From the IMG/VR virus record IMGVR_UViG_3300042691_035026, positions 1-30,334 of that record: 30,334 bases of DNA. One strand, written 5' to 3'. This document shows positions 25,802 to 30,334 of the stretch, one piece after another (position 1 is the stretch's first letter; every line of letters begins with the position of its first letter). The notes beneath the pieces are model-generated. The model ran no database searches. It was not told the origin of the DNA and saw nothing but the letters and a program-made list of their open reading frames with translations. The position numbers were made by a program, and so were the translations under genes. This stretch comes from a virus.

Positions 25802-27742
25802 TTAATTTTTTGTCAACCCTGCAAGTTTCATAATAGATTCAAATTCTTCCTGAACTCGAGGACTATTCCATACTTTTGCCCCTGCATTTTGATTTCTTTT
25901 ATCAGTAGCTGTTTGAGCTGTTTGCTGACTTTGTTGTTTCTGTTTACGGACATACGCAGGAATTTGATCCATGTCAGGGCCTTCTTCTACTCTGCTAGAA
26001 AGATGCTGAACAAGTTTCTCAGCAAGCACTCCTGCTTGATCTCCCATCTCTTTCTTGATATGGGTCACTACACCAGTTTCACCTTTTGGAAACTTTCCTG
26101 TTTCTTTATCAAAAAACGAATATACCATTTCTGCAATTTCTCTAACAGAGGGTGTTGCAGGTGATGTAGCATCTTCTCTTGGCATCTCTTCCGGTGCTGC
26201 CTGTGGTTCTGCTTCGTCGGCAGTTTCACCGCCCTTATAGCCTAATTCTTGTGCTGCATCTACGTCATCTTTTGCTAACCATCCTAAGATTGTGTCCTTA
26301 GGATCAGCCTGTGGATTTACTTTTGCTAACTGCTGTAATGCTGCTTCTAAGTCTGGATCATCAATGCCAATACCTTGCAATGCATCAATAGCACTGCGAC
26401 CATCTACATCCAAAGTTAGTCCTTGATCCAACAGATCTTTTAATTGATTAAGAACATCTGTATCTAGCTTACCTTCTTCAAGTCGGTCTGCCCATTCAAC
26501 AAAGTCTTCAATACTTTCTGCTGCACTCTTAGATTTAGACTTGCCCATGGCGCTTTTAATTGCATCTTCAGCGTCACTACCTAATTGTGCTCCAACTATT
26601 GCGCCCTTGGTATTTTTAGTTGCTATTGCTCCTACAGCGCCGCCGAGTACCCCACCGGCAACTCCTTCTTCTGTTGGGCATTTGCATTTGCTTTCAGCCA
26701 TTCCGCAATCTTCGCAAGTAGAGTCTTTTCCTTCGCCTACGAATTCTTCAAGGTCAACTTCACCTGCCTCGTGCATAATTTTATGAATCAGTGGGAAGTA
26801 TTGAGCTAGGTCTTCTCTGAAAGAACTAACAGTAAATGCACTCTTATAATCTTCTAATGTTGTTTCGTCGAGATTTACGTCTGCCTGATTTGGAACAAAA
26901 CTTTCGTTCCATTTTTCGTAATAACCTTGATTGCATAGACCTTCTACAGTTCTTCGTAGACTTTCTAACTTCATGTCAGTCTTTGAAGTGATTTCGTTAA
27001 CTTTCTGGTTCAATTCGTCAGGCTTACCGACGTGTCTTTTAAATGCAGATAGTTGAAGGATTTCTTCACTCATTTTAATAATGGCATTGCCTTTATCATC
27101 ATACGGACGACCACCGTTGGCAACATGGCGTTGCATTGCTTTTGCACCTGCAATATGAATAAACGGATATTTAAAACGCTCGCCTTCGCTGTTTTCAATA
27201 TATAATGCTTTGATATTACTACCTCTACTTCTGGCACCGTGTGACTCATTTTCAATGCTGTTTTTATGTTTGGCAATTAGTTTTGTTTTTTCTAGTACAC
27301 GGTAGCTGGTTTTCTTACTACCTTCAAATTTTAAAGATTCGTTCATATTCATTTGGTCATCCTTTGGTCCATTAGCGGCAAGGTATTGGAAATCATTTTT
27401 ATCTAAATTACTTTTTGTGATATCTCGAGTGTCAAATCTTAGTAGTCTACGCTTGGCAAACATTCTCATTTCTCTTAAAAAATCATACCACAATTGATGT
27501 ACAAAATCTCCAGTATTCTCTAAAATACCTTGACTATAAAAGATCTTCAATGTGCCGCGCTCATTGATACTGATACTAACTCTGCCGAGATTTTCATTTT
27601 CAACTACAAAGTCAAAATCAAAAAATCTAGCTTCTTTAGGGTCTGTAGTGACGCTACCTTCTTCATCGCCCATTTCCAAATTTTGGAAACGACTGCGAAT
27701 TTTATCGAAAACGTCTTGGCTAATTATGTGAGTGGAATTCAT
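25802..27742 (-). CDS. Large putative virion/internal protein with glycine zipper (646 aa)
   Basis: Starts 12 bases after terminase. N-terminal part: FFDFDFVVENENLGRVSISI, IHIAGAKAMQRHVANGGRPY. The middle has a Cys cluster (CEDCGMAESKCKC, about residues 342-354), then a glycine zipper (GVAGGVLGGAVGAIATKNTK, GAIVGAQLGS), a helical region, an Ala/Pro/Glu linker and the C-terminus EEFESIMKLAGLTKN. I recall E.I..LAGL ends in several T4-like structural proteins. An AATAAATA late-type box ends 5 bases before the ATG. It could be an internal or head-associated protein; unproven. Confidence 0.75.
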   Translation of the reverse strand: MNSTHIISQDVFDKIRSRFQNLEMGDEEGSVTTDPKEARFFDFDFVVENENLGRVSISINERGTLKIFYSQGILENTGDFVHQLWYDFLREMRMFAKRRLLRFDTRDITKSNLDKNDFQYLAANGPKDDQMNMNESLKFEGSKKTSYRVLEKTKLIAKHKNSIENESHGARSRGSNIKALYIENSEGERFKYPFIHIAGAKAMQRHVANGGRPYDDKGNAIIKMSEEILQLSAFKRHVGKPDELNQKVNEITSKTDMKLESLRRTVEGLCNQGYYEKWNESFVPNQADVNLDETTLEDYKSAFTVSSFREDLAQYFPLIHKIMHEAGEVDLEEFVGEGKDSTCEDCGMAESKCKCPTEEGVAGGVLGGAVGAIATKNTKGAIVGAQLGSDAEDAIKSAMGKSKSKSAAESIEDFVEWADRLEEGKLDTDVLNQLKDLLDQGLTLDVDGRSAIDALQGIGIDDPDLEAALQQLAKVNPQADPKDTILGWLAKDDVDAAQELGYKGGETADEAEPQAAPEEMPREDATSPATPSVREIAEMVYSFFDKETGKFPKGETGVVTHIKKEMGDQAGVLAEKLVQHLSSRVEEGPDMDQIPAYVRKQKQQSQQTAQTATDKRNQNAGAKVWNSPRVQEEFESIMKLAGLTKN

Positions 27743-27747
27743 AGCTA

Positions 27748-27755
27748 TATTTATT
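27748..27755 (-). promoter_or_regulatory. Late-type box AATAAATA, 5 bases from ATG 27742
   Basis: Minus strand AATAAATA, then TAGCT, then ATG, with no ribosome site. It overlaps the end of the terminase gene. Confidence 0.65.
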
Positions 27756-29340
27756 AATAACTGCTGATGTAGATCGGCATGGGCATGTCGTACTCTTCAA
27801 GGCCGCTATGATCTCGCATTTTATCATAGATTGTTGGGTCCCATTCTTGTAAAATTAATACCATTCGCATGAGCAATAGCAGTGCTGCTACTAAGTCGTC
27901 GTGTTGTCCTGTCTTGGCTTTGAATGTAATACCGCTAGCAATGAATGTTTTAAGTTCACTAATTAAACTCTTACTGTTAATAGTAATTTTCTTTGTTTCA
28001 ATTAACTGTTTTAGTTTGGCACATGAATTAAGTTTAGCACTATGAGTTGTGTTAAACCCTTTGCGGAACCTGCGCACATGACCTTTCTTAATAGGCTCGC
28101 TTAGAAACAATCCAGGAATAGTTTCTTCACCTAGCTCATTGATAGCTACAAGAGCGCTTTCTCCCACAGTGTTATTTTCCACACTATAATAGATAGATGC
28201 GTTCAACCCGTCTCTATTAAATTCACCTTCTATATATTTGCATAAATCCCTGAGAATTCGAGCCTGAGCCTGAACGGGAGTAGAATTGTGGTGCCACTCG
28301 CATACTTGTATTAAGCTAGGTAATTCTAAAATTTCGATAGCTGCTGGATCTCCGCCTGTACCTAAGCTAGGGTCTAATGCAACAATGTAGGTACATGCTG
28401 TGTCGATCTTTTTATACCAGCGAGCTTGACCCATTTTTAGTATAGGTTCCATTCCTTCTAAATTGGATAGAGAAATACTGTTGATCAAAGTTTCGTCAAA
28501 GATTAAGAATCGACATTCGTGTTCTCGTTCAAATCGTTCTGCGCCAACTCGACTGCGCTCAGTATCTGCCCAAGTCTCGTCGCGGTCCGGATGTTGACTC
28601 CAAATTGCCATAAATGGATAGAATCCATTCTTGCCTAGTTCTTGTTCATTTCCATATTCGTCAAATCGTTTGTTTGCTTCGTTCCAAATTTGTGCAAACT
28701 GATCTTCATCACTGTTAGGAGTTGAAGTAATAATAGCTTTACCACCTGTTGCTAGTGTAGGCGAAATTGAAGTCCAAAATTCAATAGCAATGTTTGGGGC
28801 CACGTATGCAAACTCGTCACAGTACAACAATGAAATACTCATACCTCGACCTGTTGTTTCTGTTGTTGTTTGTGCTACTATACGGGATCCGTTGTCAAAT
28901 TCTATGCTTTGTTTGTTATAGCTAGTAACGCCGCAGCGAATAAAATCAGGGCAAGTTTCGTATGCATATCGTAGTCTCTGCATAATTTCTTGAGCACCAG
29001 TGTATTTGTGTGCCGCAATCAATATAGTTGCATCTGGAACAAACATGGCATACCATAATAGATATCCTACAGCAGTTGTAGTTTTGCCCATCTGTCGACC
29101 TAACATGTTTACACTGAAACGGTGGCCGTGATAGCTGTCTAATAATGTTTTTTGATATTCAAAAGGATCATATTTTATTTTTCCTTTTGTAGGATGTTGT
29201 ATGTTGAAAAAATTACTTAAAAAATATGCAGGGCCTGTATCAAGATCCGAACATGCTAATAAGTCGTTGACCTGCTGCTCAGTATACCGCTGAGTTGCAT
29301 GAGCCTTTTTAACTAAATTACCATCTAAACTTTTTGCCAT
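27754..29340 (-). CDS. 17: Terminase large subunit gp17 (528 aa)
   Basis: DNA-packaging motor and nuclease. Walker A is GRQMGKTT (81-88), Walker B LLYCDE (171-176), and the coupling motif is TSTPNSDEDQ. The nuclease domain starts YIVALDPSLGTGGDPAAIEI with Asp323, and GQHDDLVAALLLLM near the end holds the last Asp pair. The length is close to cyanophage gp17 (T4: 610). An AGTAAATA box ends 5 bases before the ATG, just after a strong terminator, so it begins a new late transcript without leader. Confidence 0.95.
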   Translation of the reverse strand: MAKSLDGNLVKKAHATQRYTEQQVNDLLACSDLDTGPAYFLSNFFNIQHPTKGKIKYDPFEYQKTLLDSYHGHRFSVNMLGRQMGKTTTAVGYLLWYAMFVPDATILIAAHKYTGAQEIMQRLRYAYETCPDFIRCGVTSYNKQSIEFDNGSRIVAQTTTETTGRGMSISLLYCDEFAYVAPNIAIEFWTSISPTLATGGKAIITSTPNSDEDQFAQIWNEANKRFDEYGNEQELGKNGFYPFMAIWSQHPDRDETWADTERSRVGAERFEREHECRFLIFDETLINSISLSNLEGMEPILKMGQARWYKKIDTACTYIVALDPSLGTGGDPAAIEILELPSLIQVCEWHHNSTPVQAQARILRDLCKYIEGEFNRDGLNASIYYSVENNTVGESALVAINELGEETIPGLFLSEPIKKGHVRRFRKGFNTTHSAKLNSCAKLKQLIETKKITINSKSLISELKTFIASGITFKAKTGQHDDLVAALLLLMRMVLILQEWDPTIYDKMRDHSGLEEYDMPMPIYISSY

Positions 29341-29345
29341 ATTAT

Positions 29346-29353
29346 TATTTACT
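29346..29353 (-). promoter_or_regulatory. Late-type box AGTAAATA, 5 bases from ATG 29340
   Basis: Minus strand AGTAAATA, ATAAT, ATG. It matches TATAAATA at six of eight positions and sits directly after the terminator U-tract. Confidence 0.6.
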
Positions 29354-29382
29354 GAAAAAAATAGGCTCCGAAGAGCCTATTT
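29351..29382 (-). terminator. Strong intrinsic terminator with UUCG loop
   Basis: Minus strand AAATAGGCTC-TTCG-GAGCCTATTT (29382-29359): a perfect 10-bp stem with a UUCG tetraloop followed by TTTT. It separates the upstream partial gene from terminase. Confidence 0.92.
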
Positions 29383-29396
29383 GGTTATATAATAAT

Positions 29397-30334
29397 TTAA
29401 TTATACTTGTCGTGTTTGCTACGGATAGCATCTAGTTTCTTTTCACCAGCACCGTCACGACCAGCTTTGGCTAATGCTGCCATGCCTGCCTTGCCATACT
29501 TCTCGTGTCCCTTGGCAGCACGACTCATAGTCTTTTCGCCTTCTTTTAAACGTCCATCAGCTTCTGCTGACTTTAGCATAGCTGCACGATCAGCATAGCT
29601 TCCGCGCTTAACATCTTTGGCGGCTTTCTTTTCACCAGGAGTTGGATCCTTGACATGCTTCAATGGATCAAATTTTTCTTCTTTAGCTTCTGCAATAAAT
29701 TCTTCGTAATCTGCAAACAATTTAGATGTTACAGTTTCCATCGGATTAGCTCTTGCTAAACCAGCTTGACGCTCTCTGTGGTCGCCTGTGTTAGGATCAT
29801 AAGCGTGTTTGTCGCCGTCAAACTTGGGAACATCAGTAGGATCAGCCGGAGTTGAATCATACTCTGGTCCGGCAACAGCATCGATCAGCTTGCGCATTTC
29901 GTCATTTGTACCAGTCATTGCTTCGTCTTCACCGTCTTGCATACCTTTGGCTGCACCGTCAGCATCACCATGGATTGCTGCACCTGCTAATGCACCGCCT
30001 ACGCCAGAAATATCGATCTCGCCATCTGCATCTGATTCAGTATCTGTTTCGTCAAGATCGTCGCCAGCCTTGCTACCAGCAACATATCCCAAGGCAGCAC
30101 CAGGTAATCCTCCCATAGCAGCACCTGCTAGTCCGCCTAATGCTCCACCAATCATACCTTCATCTTCAGGTTTCTTATCACCAGATACTAGATCAGTGTC
30201 GGCACTGTCGGCCTTGTTCATAGTATCTAACATTCTTTTCATGTCGTCGCCACTGCCGGCCATTGGCGGGACTGTGCTGAATGACGTAGTAGGCTTATCA
30301 ACTGGCATGTCGGTTGGACCAACTGGCTTAACAC
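29397..30334 (-). CDS. Glycine-zipper, acidic structural-type protein, 5' end cut by window
   Basis: The frame stays open through the right edge (VKPVGPTD before the first Met at 30308), so the gene is partial. It has an acidic N-part, then a glycine zipper (MIGGALGGLAGAAMGGLPGA, ALGYVAGSKAG), a second Gly/Ala stretch, a linker with YDPNTGDHRERQAGLARANP, and a basic C-terminal region (KYGKAGMAALAKAGRDGAGE, KKLDAIRSKHDKYN). The YGK.GM..LAKAGR..... LD.IR.K..KY ending is one I recall from T4-like aquatic phage head-module proteins. A role as internal head or ejected protein is inference. Confidence 0.7.
   Translation of the reverse strand, partial: VKPVGPTDMPVDKPTTSFSTVPPMAGSGDDMKRMLDTMNKADSADTDLVSGDKKPEDEGMIGGALGGLAGAAMGGLPGAALGYVAGSKAGDDLDETDTESDADGEIDISGVGGALAGAAIHGDADGAAKGMQDGEDEAMTGTNDEMRKLIDAVAGPEYDSTPADPTDVPKFDGDKHAYDPNTGDHRERQAGLARANPMETVTSKLFADYEEFIAEAKEEKFDPLKHVKDPTPGEKKAAKDVKRGSYADRAAMLKSAEADGRLKEGEKTMSRAAKGHEKYGKAGMAALAKAGRDGAGEKKLDAIRSKHDKYN

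Noticed and set aside
1-30334. Prophage or mobile element signs (integrase, attachment sites, transposase)
   Set aside because: No such gene or terminal repeats are visible; the gene set is that of a strictly lytic T4-type phage.

Overview
The window is part of a large lytic tailed-phage genome of the T4 superfamily (myovirus). The right two thirds, read on the minus strand, carry recognisable T4-type core genes: replicative helicase gp41, primase gp61, UvsW helicase, a UvsY-like mediator, UvsX recombinase, single-strand binding protein gp32 and large terminase gp17. Conserved small genes of the kind seen in marine and freshwater T4-like phages lie between them. The host cannot be named. The near-perfect TTGACA-17-TATAAT promoters and AGGAG ribosome sites point to a bacterium with a standard sigma70. 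No tRNA, integrase, CRISPR array or insertion sequence was seen.

Layout. (1) 1-9004, plus strand, about half GC: about 30 very small genes, mostly of unknown function. Nineteen sigma70-type promoters lie in 7.2 kb, nearly one per transcription unit, and many overlap a stem-loop and the stop codon of the gene before. The region looks like a T4-type early, hyperplastic module of host-takeover genes. It ends with an AAA+ ATPase, a small membrane protein and a Cys/His protein. (2) 9005-9315: a gene-free stretch with long inverted repeats, two mutually exclusive hairpins, four C-tracts (a possible G-quadruplex on the minus strand) and a late-type promoter box. (3) 9316-12490: a probable DUF7936-like gene (+) facing a HAD nucleotidase, a DUF5672-like protein and a nucleotidyltransferase (-). 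A divergent late-promoter palindrome then leads to a YqgE/AlgH-family protein and a 48-residue, 10-cysteine protein (+). (4) 12487-24962, minus strand, lower GC: the replication and recombination module gp41, gp61, a late structural-type gene, a methyltransferase-like protein, a 191-residue protein that resembles a stripped-down DNA polymerase III alpha palm, a zinc-finger protein, a clamp-loader-A candidate, UvsW, a HARP-like protein, UvsY, UvsX and gp32. One plus-strand gene (15817-16200) sits inside it. (5) 25090-30334, minus strand: an FkbM methyltransferase, a 646-residue structural candidate, terminase gp17 and a partial gene. The two flanking proteins share glycine-zipper modules.

How the parts fit. 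The plus-strand array is built for immediate, gene-by-gene transcription by unmodified host RNA polymerase. The core module is mostly run as overlapping operons with TAATG or ATGA junctions. The virion and late genes have T4-type TATAAATA-like boxes. In five cases the box ends only 5-6 nt before the ATG with no Shine-Dalgarno sequence, which predicts leaderless late mRNAs. The points most worth following are the promoter/stem-loop cassettes, the leaderless late genes, the mini-DnaE protein and the YqgE plus Cys-rich pair.
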